A DNA stretch of 8,154 bases. Source: RUG626 sp964411785. GTDB taxonomy: Bacteria; Bacillota; Clostridia; Oscillospirales; Oscillospiraceae. Shown in pieces: positions 1 to 6,104 of this stretch. The position numbers and the translations under genes were made by a program. Position 1 is the first letter of the stretch, and each line of letters opens with the position of its first letter. The notes beneath the pieces were generated by a model, which saw nothing but the letters and a program-made list of their open reading frames with translations, made no database searches and was not told the DNA's origin. The stretch lies in NCBI GenBank assembly GCA_964411785.1, contig CAYPMJ010000091.1:1-8154 (forward strand), in the 5' to 3' direction.

Positions 1-197
1 GTAATAGTTTCTCCAAGTAAAGTGCTCACTGGTGTTTCAAGTGTCTCCGATAATAAGATCAGCATTTCGGAGTCGGGAACAGATAATCCTTGCTCCCATT
101 TAGAAATCGTCTGCCGTACTACGTTCAGCTTGACAGCAAGCTCCTGTTGTGACAGTCCTTTTGACTTTCTGATTGCCTTAATGTTTTCGCTTAACAT
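1..197 (-). CDS. XRE-family helix-turn-helix transcriptional regulator (partial, C-terminus outside window)
   Basis: Reading the minus strand from the ATG at 197-195 gives 65 codons that run off the left edge. The protein begins MLSENIKAIRKSKGLSQQEL, a classic Cro/C1-type (XRE) DNA-binding domain. Helix 2 is about residues 16-24, and the recognition helix is about 26-37 with the typical VVRQTISKWEQG motif. The LSVPDSEMLILLSETLETPV stretch (38-57) is the usual helix 4/5 region. A GGAGG lies 9 nt upstream of the ATG, which fixes the start. Proteins of this type are cytoplasmic repressors that often have a C-terminal sensor or membrane segment, which cannot be judged here. Its targets are unknown; the palindrome in its own promoter makes autoregulation possible. 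It is transcribed away from everything else in the window. Confidence 0.93.
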   Translation of the reverse strand, partial: MLSENIKAIRKSKGLSQQELAVKLNVVRQTISKWEQGLSVPDSEMLILLSETLETPVSTLLGETI

Positions 198-265
198 GAG
201 ATATGGCCTCCTTTTTATCAGCTCTTGCGTTACAGGCAGCAGAAGATGTGCCGCCCACAACAGAA

Positions 266-294
266 ATTATATGCAAAACTGCCCGTTGCGGCAA
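266..294 (-). promoter_or_regulatory. Sigma-A-type promoter of the XRE regulator gene
   Basis: On the minus strand there is TTGCCG (289-294, 4 of 6 consensus positions) and a perfect TATAAT (266-271), separated by exactly 17 nt. Transcription would start near 259, giving a leader of about 60 nt before the ATG at 197, with the GGAGG ribosome binding site inside it. This is the best promoter match in the window. Confidence 0.75.
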
Positions 295-300
295 GCAACG
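284..300. promoter_or_regulatory. Palindrome over the -35 box, candidate operator
   Basis: CGTTGC (284-289) and GCAACG (295-300) form a perfect 6-bp inverted repeat around a 5-nt centre. The -35 hexamer of the XRE promoter (289-294) lies almost entirely within that centre. A dimeric repressor bound here would block RNA polymerase. The bound protein is inferred, not shown; the XRE regulator encoded just downstream is the simplest candidate. Confidence 0.4.
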
Positions 301-333
301 CGCATTAACATTTGCGTTTATTCCCGTGGCACT

Positions 334-405
334 TTGAAAAAATCAGAACCGTTTTACGATTTCAAGGCTTTCGGAGAAGCAATAAAAGAAGCTGTGAAAA
401 AGTGA
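334..405 (+). pseudogene. Relic of an integrative-element XRE regulator (N-terminal fragment)
   Basis: From the TTG at 334 the plus strand reads LKKSEPFYDFKAFGEAIKEA followed by VKK and a TGA at 403-405. From memory, the pattern YDFKAFG-x-AIK-x-A closely matches the N-terminus of XRE regulators carried by Tn916-like and other Clostridia conjugative elements, where it continues as ARKARG-(M/W)-TREQ and about 50 further residues. Here the frame stops exactly where the helix-turn-helix should begin, and no good continuation is seen in the other frames. There is no strong ribosome binding site. I read it as a decayed or truncated copy. The frame is open back to 22, but that upstream part is antisense to the XRE gene and its promoter and is not counted. 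A chance short match cannot be excluded. Confidence 0.45.
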
Positions 406-859
406 ATGGAGAGCCGGAGCAAGGCCGGTTTGCGACCTCATGTCTCCCCTCGTCACCTTGCCATTTTTAAAATAGACTGTAGTCCAGCCTCCGGTATCTT
501 GGAATCTTGCAGTATGCCATGGCGGCACAGACTGTTCTAATTAAATCTGGATTTATACAGCGATTGCCATACCGCTTCTGAAAGTGATCCAGTGGCAATA
601 TGTTCAAAGGCAAAGGACTTCACATCACAGTTTTCCATGAGCGATGACGAGCTGCCGGCGAAGGCGAGTTATTTCATTATCAGTCAGAAATTACAGGACA
701 GGCGGCATGTCGATTATCGCTGCCTTTTGGAGGAGTCTCACCCCCGAATTCTCAAAGAATTTATACATTCGGTAAGCTCCATCTTTCGTATCAAAAACGG
801 CAAAATCCGTTCCACCACCTTTCGAAACGGTCTCGCCCATAATTTCATTTTCAAACAGC
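406..859. other. Non-coding or decayed block, no intact gene
   Basis: No convincing gene is seen here. One plus frame is open from the ATG at 406 to 879 except for a TAA at 538-540. Minus-strand pieces are open at 343-528 and 691-903, and a third minus frame gives a 33-residue peptide starting MENCDVKSFAFEHIATGSLS (upstream of 540). None has a ribosome binding site or a recognisable domain. The longest plus and minus frames run into or through the terminator at 860-889, which argues against them. ATTGCCA (563-569) and TGGCAAT (593-599) form a perfect 7-bp inverted repeat. Several of these peptides look like ones annotated as tiny hypothetical proteins in Lachnospiraceae genomes, but that is an impression, not a search result. 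Likely a degenerate mobile-element remnant or an interspersed non-coding repeat. Confidence 0.4.
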
Positions 860-889
860 AAAAAGCCCCGGAGGGATGAACTCCGGGGT
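860..889 (-). terminator. Rho-independent terminator after queA
   Basis: On the minus strand CCCCGGAG (888-881) pairs perfectly with CTCCGGGG (873-866) across a 7-nt loop, with an extra wobble pair at the base. TTTTT follows at once (864-860). It starts 29 nt after the queA stop and ends the spoIID-like/queA transcription unit. Confidence 0.92.
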
Positions 890-918
890 CCCTTATGTGA
901 CAAATGTCTAAAATCGAT

Positions 919-1941
919 TTACAAAATTAACATAGCATCACCAAAACTGAAAAATCTATACCGCTCGCTTACTGCTTCATCATATGCGGCGAGAACATGC
1001 TCTCTGCCGGCAAACGCGGAAACAAGCATTATGAGCGTACTCTCTGGTAGATGGAAATTCGTCACAAGGCCATCCATACACTTAAAATTATAGCCTGGAT
1101 AAATAAACATACTCGTCCACCCGGAACACGGCGTCAGTGTACCGTCTTCAGCTGCAAAAGACTCCACCGTTCGACATGACGTTGTGCCGACACATATTAT
1201 CCTGCCGCCATTCTGTTTAGCGCGGTTTACAAGTTCCGCTGTCCTCTCCGGTATCTGACAGAACTCTGAATGCATTTCGTGGTTCTCAAGCTCCTCCTCT
1301 TTTACTGGTCTGAAAGTACCCAGACCCACGTGAAGCGTCACATACGCAAGCTCTACCCCTTGGGTTTTTATCTTATCCAACAATTCCTGTGTGAAATGCA
1401 GCCCAGCCGTGGGCGCTGCCGCAGAACCCAGTTCCCTTGCGTATACCGTCTGATATCGTTCTGTGTCTTCCAGCTCCTCATGAATGTATGGCGGAAGCGG
1501 CATGTGGCCGAGTTTCTCCAGCTCTTCCAGGAAAATACCTTCATAATCGAATTTTATCAGACGTTTGCCATCAGACTCCTCCCCTAAGACAAGAGCCCTG
1601 AGTTCCCCATCACCAAAGGTCAGCCCTGTGCCTTTTTTCGTTTTCCGCCCTGGACGCGTAAGACACTCCCACACGTCATCACCCTTGTCTGTCAACAGCA
1701 GCACCTCAACGGCTCCGCCAGTCTCTCGCTGCCCGTATAGGCGTGCCGGCAGGACACGGGAGTCGTTCAGTACTAGAACATCCCCCTCCTGCAAATAATC
1801 AACCAGCTCATAAAATCTGTGATGTGATATCTCCCCGGTTCGCCTGTTCAGCAGCATCAGGCGCGACTGATCCCGCTGAGGCATCGGTCTCTGGGCTATA
1901 AGTTCCTTTGGCAGTACATAGTTATAATCGGATGTCCTCAT
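919..1941 (-). CDS. queA: S-adenosylmethionine:tRNA ribosyltransferase-isomerase QueA
   Basis: QueA transfers and isomerises the ribosyl group of S-adenosylmethionine onto the 7-aminomethyl-7-deazaguanine already placed in position 34 of GUN-anticodon tRNAs, making epoxyqueuosine in the cytoplasm. The 340-residue product has the normal family length. Signature stretches are NDSRVLPARL (59-68), GSAAAPTAGLHFT (172-184), LHVGLGTFRPV (203-213), VGTTSCRTVES (251-261) and LVTNFHLPESTL (292-303). The ATG at 1941 is preceded by an AGGGGAG ribosome binding site about 10 nt away. The gene lies 19 bp after the SpoIID-like gene and has no promoter of its own that I can see, so it is probably co-transcribed with it and ends at the 860-889 terminator. 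The partner tgt, often next to queA, is absent from the window. Confidence 0.98.
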   Translation of the reverse strand: MRTSDYNYVLPKELIAQRPMPQRDQSRLMLLNRRTGEISHHRFYELVDYLQEGDVLVLNDSRVLPARLYGQRETGGAVEVLLLTDKGDDVWECLTRPGRKTKKGTGLTFGDGELRALVLGEESDGKRLIKFDYEGIFLEELEKLGHMPLPPYIHEELEDTERYQTVYARELGSAAAPTAGLHFTQELLDKIKTQGVELAYVTLHVGLGTFRPVKEEELENHEMHSEFCQIPERTAELVNRAKQNGGRIICVGTTSCRTVESFAAEDGTLTPCSGWTSMFIYPGYNFKCMDGLVTNFHLPESTLIMLVSAFAGREHVLAAYDEAVSERYRFFSFGDAMLIL

Positions 1942-1960
1942 CTATATTACGCTCCCCTGC

Positions 1961-3802
1961 TTATGGATTCGACGATTGGTCTGTCACCAGGTCTACCGTT
2001 TCACCAGCATCCTGGTCTGGTGACTGACCGACGTCTGTGAATGTTGTGGGATCAGCAGGGAGAGCTGTAACTTCTGAATTCGGATATGCATTAACCACTT
2101 CTGTACCTGTATAGTAAAAAGTCAATATATCCACATAATTTTTCCCAAAATACTTTGCCATTGAGTATGCACCCCACTGACTCATGCCGACATTGTGACC
2201 GTAGCCTGACCCATGGATCACAAACACATCACCCTCACTGTCACCTGTACCCGGTATACGTCCATTTATCGTCTCTACCTGCCCATCTTCCGTAATCGCA
2301 TAGACTTCTCCACCAGGAAGCTGAACAACGCCGTCTGCACCAAGGGCGTAGGAACCTGCAAGTGTCCCACTTATTGTCTCTTCCCCTGAGTTGACATAGA
2401 CCAGCTGAGCCTCCGTAGACGGCGCCTGATTGCCCACCGTATAACGCTGGGATCGGAGTCCAAGGACCGTTCTGCACTTCTCCCCTGTAAAACTGAAGGA
2501 TTTTCCGTCCTTATCGGTGAAGGTTATCTTATACACGTTGCCCATCTCTGTAAACTGAGTGATCTCAAATTTTACGATTGTGGAACACTCTATGTTGGCT
2601 TTGGCTCGGAGCTTTGCAGCAACCTCGTCACCTGTCATTGTTACCGTCCAACTGTAGGTAGGAATACTGTCAGCTATTTCAGCCTCATACGGATCCTCTA
2701 CCCCGCGCAGGTATGGAAGCGCCTCTCCCCAAACATTCTCACTGTTTTCAGATGCTCCGCCATTAGAGGCATAATAGAATGTCTCACACAGCTTTCCTTG
2801 GTATGTCAGCACCTCCCCCGCAGTCTCTTCCACCGCAAGGTCAGTGTTCTCATTTGCGTTGCGACGACCATAGTAAACCTGGCAATCTGTTGTATTACAT
2901 ACATCGAAACCCATGGAACGGTGCCCATTGAGGTTTGCAAGAACATAGGTCCTGGCTGTAACTGCCCCAGCCTTAAGAGCCTCCAATGGCCAGCTGGCGG
3001 ACATCTCTGATGGAACTACACCCTTAACATAGTCCTCTATATTCACATAATTTATTACTGTCAGATTTCCACCGGTATTGCGCCCGTATACAAAATCTCC
3101 ATAATACTGCAAATTCTTGAAGTAAGACAGTGGCTTCTCTCCATCTACGCTGATTGGCCTGACTGCAAGACTGTATTCAGTTCCACAATCAAACTCGAAG
3201 AGTATCCTGTCTGTGCCTGTCTCCACCACCGTCACAGTATAAGCTGTGCCGCTATCCACACTGTAACCCTGACGCAGACTGAGCCCTGCTCCGGCTGTCG
3301 CAGCAGCCGTGGAACTTATGTAGTCACCACATAGTACATAATATCCGCCGTTTTCATACCTTACAAAAGCATTGACGGAAGTGAATGTACCTACTGCCGC
3401 CATGGCTGAGGCATAGTCCGGGTATTTCGTCTCCAATCGAACGTGGTAGCAGCCTACTGTCACCTGACCATACGATCCATCCTCATAGCTTCCGCTCGCA
3501 GAATTATACACCATATTCCGATCCTTCATGATGGATATTTTGGTTACATCTGTGACTGACGCTCCCAAAGAGACATATTCTCTCCCATTATAATAACCGA
3601 ACTCATAGCCGTTGGCCGTCCCCGCGACGTTCTGCAGATTCGCCGATGAAAAACTCTTCACTGAGTCTACATAAAGTCCAACACGCACAATATCAGTCGC
3701 AGCTGAATATACTGCCTCCGCATGTGCACAGCAGGGCACCATTCCAAGCATCAACACTGATGATAATGCAACGGACAGAAGCTTCTTTACAAAGTGTTTC
3801 AT
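1961..3802 (-). CDS. Secreted SpoIID/LytB-domain protein, probable peptidoglycan lytic enzyme
   Basis: The 613-residue protein begins with a signal peptide (K-rich start, hydrophobic 8-23, likely cleavage after AHA at 28). Residues about 115-160 (CYHVRLETKYPDYASAM onward) look like a SPOR-type peptidoglycan-binding repeat; this is tentative. The SpoIID domain follows: NIEDYVKGVVPSEM (254-267) with the presumed catalytic Glu266, WPLEALKAGAVTARTYVL (271-288), FDVCNTTDCQVYYG (299-312), ASNGGASENSENVWG (345-359) and GSGYGHNVGMSQWGAY (531-546). A segment at about 460-527 separates the last two blocks, and an acidic tail (575-613) follows. SpoIID enzymes are lytic transglycosylases that process septal peptidoglycan in engulfment; this one is much longer than B. 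subtilis SpoIID (about 340 residues), so it may be a vegetative or sporulation paralogue. The start at 3802 is chosen because AGAGAGG sits 7 nt upstream and the signal peptide begins there; the frame is open to 3904 without such support. Confidence 0.92.
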   Translation of the reverse strand: MKHFVKKLLSVALSSVLMLGMVPCCAHAEAVYSAATDIVRVGLYVDSVKSFSSANLQNVAGTANGYEFGYYNGREYVSLGASVTDVTKISIMKDRNMVYNSASGSYEDGSYGQVTVGCYHVRLETKYPDYASAMAAVGTFTSVNAFVRYENGGYYVLCGDYISSTAAATAGAGLSLRQGYSVDSGTAYTVTVVETGTDRILFEFDCGTEYSLAVRPISVDGEKPLSYFKNLQYYGDFVYGRNTGGNLTVINYVNIEDYVKGVVPSEMSASWPLEALKAGAVTARTYVLANLNGHRSMGFDVCNTTDCQVYYGRRNANENTDLAVEETAGEVLTYQGKLCETFYYASNGGASENSENVWGEALPYLRGVEDPYEAEIADSIPTYSWTVTMTGDEVAAKLRAKANIECSTIVKFEITQFTEMGNVYKITFTDKDGKSFSFTGEKCRTVLGLRSQRYTVGNQAPSTEAQLVYVNSGEETISGTLAGSYALGADGVVQLPGGEVYAITEDGQVETINGRIPGTGDSEGDVFVIHGSGYGHNVGMSQWGAYSMAKYFGKNYVDILTFYYTGTEVVNAYPNSEVTALPADPTTFTDVGQSPDQDAGETVDLVTDQSSNP

Positions 3803-3851
3803 ATGTTGTCCTCTCTGTATACTAAAAATACACGTAGTGCTAACCGTCCTA

Positions 3852-3880
3852 TTGACAGTCCTCAAGAAGTATGATAGCAT
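3852..3880 (+). promoter_or_regulatory. Candidate promoter of the asd-dapA operon
   Basis: The plus strand has a perfect TTGACA (3852-3857), a 17-nt spacer, and TAGCAT (3875-3880, 4 of 6). The start would be near 3887, giving a leader of about 160 nt to the asd ATG. A second possible -10, TAGAAT within TATAGAAT (4014-4021), lies closer to the gene but lacks a good -35. I cannot tell which is used. Confidence 0.4.
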
Positions 3881-3921
3881 TACCTGAGCCTCGTGAAAAT
3901 GCAATTCAAGTCATACTTGAA
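3867..3921. repeat. Overlapping inverted repeats in the spoIID-like leader
   Basis: AAGTATGA (3867-3874) is the perfect inverse of TCATACTT (3911-3918). TTCAAG (3905-3910) pairs with CTTGAA (3916-3921) across TCATA. The two pairings share 3911-3918 and so exclude each other. They would lie in the leader of the minus-strand transcript if it starts at the TATAAT at 3934-3939. They could equally be protein binding sites. Confidence 0.45.
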
Positions 3922-3933
3922 GCGAACGGTTAC

Positions 3934-3962
3934 ATTATATTACAAAATTCCCGTCTTGAACA
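3934..3962 (-). promoter_or_regulatory. Candidate promoter of the spoIID-like/queA operon
   Basis: On the minus strand a perfect TATAAT (3934-3939) follows a weak TGTTCA (3957-3962, 3 of 6) at 17 nt. The A-tracts just upstream (T-tracts at 3974-4001 on the plus strand) sit where an UP element would contact the polymerase alpha subunit. The transcript would have a leader of about 125 nt. An alternative, TTTTCA (3894-3899) with TATCAT (3871-3876) at 17 nt, lies closer to the gene. Confidence 0.45.
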
Positions 3963-3973
3963 GTCCCTGCAAC

Positions 3974-4001
3974 TTTTTTTCTCGTTTTTTTTCGTTTTTT
4001 T
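3974..4001. promoter_or_regulatory. Three phased T-tracts, probable intrinsically curved DNA
   Basis: Runs of 7, 8 and 7 thymines occupy 3974-3980, 3985-3992 and 3995-4001. Their centres are about 11.5 and 9.5 bp apart, averaging one helical turn, the arrangement that bends DNA. The block lies between the divergent operons and is placed as an UP-like element for the minus-strand TATAAT. Confidence 0.5.
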
Positions 4002-4049
4002 ACTGTCAATTTCTATAGAATAAGGAATAATATGGATTGGAGGCAAATC

Positions 4050-5132
4050 ATGAAGAAATATAGGGTCGGGGTGATAGGCGCCACAGGTATGGTAGGTCAA
4101 CGTTTTGTTACGCTGATCTCTCAGCACCCATGGTTTGAGCTGACAGAAGTCGCTGCAAGCGCACGCAGCGCTGGGAAAACGTACCAGGAGGCTGCCGGAG
4201 GCAGGTGGCTGATGCGCTCGCCGTTGCCGGCGTGCGCTTCAGATCTGGTGGTGAGAAACGCGCAGACGGATATTGACCTGATAGCTGAAAACGTGGACTT
4301 TGTCTTCTCCGCAGTGGATATGAAGAAGGCTGAGATTCAGGCGCTGGAGGAGGCCTACGCCCGCAAGGAGTGTCCTGTAGTTTCCAACAACAGCGCCCAC
4401 CGCTGGACTGAGGATGTTCCAATGATAGTACCTGAAATAAATCCACAGCATCTGGAAATTATTCCCTATCAGCGGAGACGTCTCGGAACTTCCAGAGGCT
4501 TTATTGCTGTGAAATCAAATTGCTCATTACAGAGTTATGTACCCGCATTACATCCATTAAAGGACGAGTTTGGCCTTGAAAAAGTTCTTGTATGCACCTA
4601 TCAGGCCATCTCTGGTGCTGGCAAAACCTTTGACACGTTTCCGGACATTGTGGATAACGTCATCCCCTACATTGGCGGCGAGGAGGAGAAATCCGAGCAG
4701 GAGCCTCTGAAGCTGTGGGGAACCATTGAGGGCGGAAAGATTGTCAAGGCGTCCTCCCCCTCCATAACAGCACAGTGTTTCCGGGTGGCATGTTCTGATG
4801 GACATATGGCGGCGGTGTTTGCATCCTTTGCCAGAAAACCCACTCGTGAGGATATTCTGAACCGTTGGGCAAGTTTTTCAGGACTGCCTCAGAAACTGGA
4901 ATTGCCATCCGCCCCAAAGCAATTTCTGCATTACTTTGAGGAGGATAACCGCCCGCAGACAAGGCTTGATCGGAACCTGGAAAATGGAATGGCAGTCTCA
5001 GTTGGACGCCTCCGAGAGGATACCCAGTTTGACTACAAGTTCGTATGTCTCTCGCACAACACACTGCGTGGCGCTGCCGGTGGCGCAGTGCTTCTGGCAG
5101 AACTCCTGTGCACTGAGGGGTATATGGACTGA
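4050..5132 (+). CDS. asd: Aspartate-semialdehyde dehydrogenase, fungal/archaeal type
   Basis: Asd reduces L-aspartyl-4-phosphate to aspartate-4-semialdehyde with NADPH, the branch point to lysine/diaminopimelate, threonine and methionine. The 360-residue product has the NADP-binding motif VGVIGATGMVGQRF (6-19), the catalytic cysteine in KSNCS (Cys158), the stretch QAISGAGKTF just after it, and the probable catalytic base His252 in SDGHMAAVF. SNNSAHRW and VPEINPQHL before the cysteine are typical of the archaeal/fungal-type branch, which many Clostridia use, rather than the E. coli type. The start at 4050 is chosen because GGAGG (4039-4043) is 6 nt upstream; the in-frame ATG at 4032 would place that site inside the gene and has no site of its own. 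It is first in a probable operon with dapA, 55 bp downstream. Confidence 0.97.
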   Translation: MKKYRVGVIGATGMVGQRFVTLISQHPWFELTEVAASARSAGKTYQEAAGGRWLMRSPLPACASDLVVRNAQTDIDLIAENVDFVFSAVDMKKAEIQALEEAYARKECPVVSNNSAHRWTEDVPMIVPEINPQHLEIIPYQRRRLGTSRGFIAVKSNCSLQSYVPALHPLKDEFGLEKVLVCTYQAISGAGKTFDTFPDIVDNVIPYIGGEEEKSEQEPLKLWGTIEGGKIVKASSPSITAQCFRVACSDGHMAAVFASFARKPTREDILNRWASFSGLPQKLELPSAPKQFLHYFEEDNRPQTRLDRNLENGMAVSVGRLREDTQFDYKFVCLSHNTLRGAAGGAVLLAELLCTEGYMD

Positions 5133-5141
5133 ACCATGTGT

Positions 5142-5178
5142 CTTTCGATTGATTTGCCTTTACAATCTTTCGAAAGGA
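5142..5178 (+). promoter_or_regulatory. Hairpin covering the dapA ribosome binding site
   Basis: CTTTCGATTG (5142-5151) can pair with CAAT (5163-5166) and, past a 4-nt bulge, with CGAAAG (5171-5176). The second arm includes most of AAAGGA (5173-5178), the only ribosome binding site in front of the TTG start of dapA. It could lower or gate dapA translation relative to asd. CTTTCGAAAG (5167-5176) is also self-complementary, so the fold is not unique. Confidence 0.3.
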
Positions 5179-5187
5179 ACCTTTGCT

Positions 5188-6069
5188 TTGAAAACACCTG
5201 TTTTTACTGGATTCTCCACAGCCCTCATAACCCCCTTTCACCAAGGCATTGTGGATTACCCCGCTCTTAATGAGCTTCTTATAAAGCAAAAGCTGGCCGG
5301 TAGTTCCGCTGTGACAATCTGTGGAACCACTGGCGAGAACGTGACCCTGACACCATCAGAGCAGCGTGAGGTCATAACGTTCTGCACTGAGCATTCCCAG
5401 GGCATGAAGATAATAGCTGGTGCTGGAACAAATGACACAGCGCGTACACTTCAGCAGGCCCAGTCTGCGCAGGAAGCGGGAGCAGACGCGGTACTCATCG
5501 TGACACCGTATTACAACAGGCCAACTGAGGCTGGTCTGCTCTGTCATTATATTGCTGTCGCAGATAAGGTGAATATACCTGTTATATTGTACAACGTTCC
5601 TTCCAGAACCGGTGTATCGCTCACTGCGGATATGTGCCGTGAACTGTCCCTGCATCCGAACATAAACGGTATAAAAGAAGCCAGCGGCAGTCTGCCGCTG
5701 GCGATGGATATTCTCTGCCAGTGCGGGGATGATTTTTCACTCTGGAGCGGCAATGACGAGATGACAGTCCCGCTGATGGCAATTGGAGCCAGAGGTGTGA
5801 TAACTGTGGCGGGGAACATAATACCAGAAGTCATGGCACAGCTGACCGAGGCATGCCTCGGTGGACGCTTTGAGGAAGCTGCCCAACTTCAAAAAGCATT
5901 CACCCCGTTGCTGCACGCTTTGTTTTCCGAGTCTAACCCGATTCCTGTAAAGGCGGCTGTTGCGGCGCTGGGGCTCTGCCACGAGGAGTACCGCCTCCCG
6001 CTGTGTCCTCCCACAGAATCAACGCGGCGCAAGCTGTATGAGGCGCTTCGCGGTCTTGGAATTATCTGA
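5188..6069 (+). CDS. dapA: 4-hydroxy-tetrahydrodipicolinate synthase
   Basis: DapA condenses aspartate semialdehyde, the product of the gene before it, with pyruvate to 4-hydroxy-tetrahydrodipicolinate, the first committed step to lysine and meso-diaminopimelate and the source of spore dipicolinate. The 293 residues match the family length (about 292-294). Active-site residues are visible: GTTGEN (46-51) with the Thr pair at 47-48, Tyr135 and Arg140 in LYNVPSRTG (134-142), and the Schiff-base Lys163 in GIKEASG. VTPYYNRPT is also conserved. The start is a TTG at 5188, chosen because AAAGGA lies about 9 nt upstream and the protein then begins where DapA normally does (LKTPVFTGFSTALITPF). The frame is open back to 4936, inside asd, but that extension is not homologous. 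dapB is not in the window. Confidence 0.97.
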   Translation: MKTPVFTGFSTALITPFHQGIVDYPALNELLIKQKLAGSSAVTICGTTGENVTLTPSEQREVITFCTEHSQGMKIIAGAGTNDTARTLQQAQSAQEAGADAVLIVTPYYNRPTEAGLLCHYIAVADKVNIPVILYNVPSRTGVSLTADMCRELSLHPNINGIKEASGSLPLAMDILCQCGDDFSLWSGNDEMTVPLMAIGARGVITVAGNIIPEVMAQLTEACLGGRFEEAAQLQKAFTPLLHALFSESNPIPVKAAVAALGLCHEEYRLPLCPPTESTRRKLYEALRGLGII

Positions 6070-6104
6070 GTAACCTCATTTACAAATGAAAAGAGAGGAA
6101 CGAA

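Noticed and set aside
22..405. 127-residue plus-strand open frame
   Set aside because: Its first half is antisense to the XRE gene and its promoter. Only the final 23 residues (334-405) resemble a real protein, and these are reported as a relic.
592..879. 95-residue plus-strand open frame
   Set aside because: GTG start without a ribosome binding site, no domain seen, and its end lies inside the queA terminator hairpin.
691..903. 70-residue minus-strand open frame after queA
   Set aside because: The strong 860-889 terminator lies inside it and no ribosome binding site precedes it.
3803..3904. Longer start for the SpoIID-like protein at 3904
   Set aside because: The added residues would precede an evident signal peptide; the AGAGAGG site fits the ATG at 3802.
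4032..4049. asd start at the upstream ATG 4032
   Set aside because: It would put the GGAGG site inside the coding region, and homologues begin at MKKYRVGVIGATG.
3887..4049. Lysine riboswitch or T-box in the asd leader
   Set aside because: The leader is short and T-rich; I found no lysine-element conserved core, no T-box sequence (TGGNACCGCG) and no terminator hairpin.
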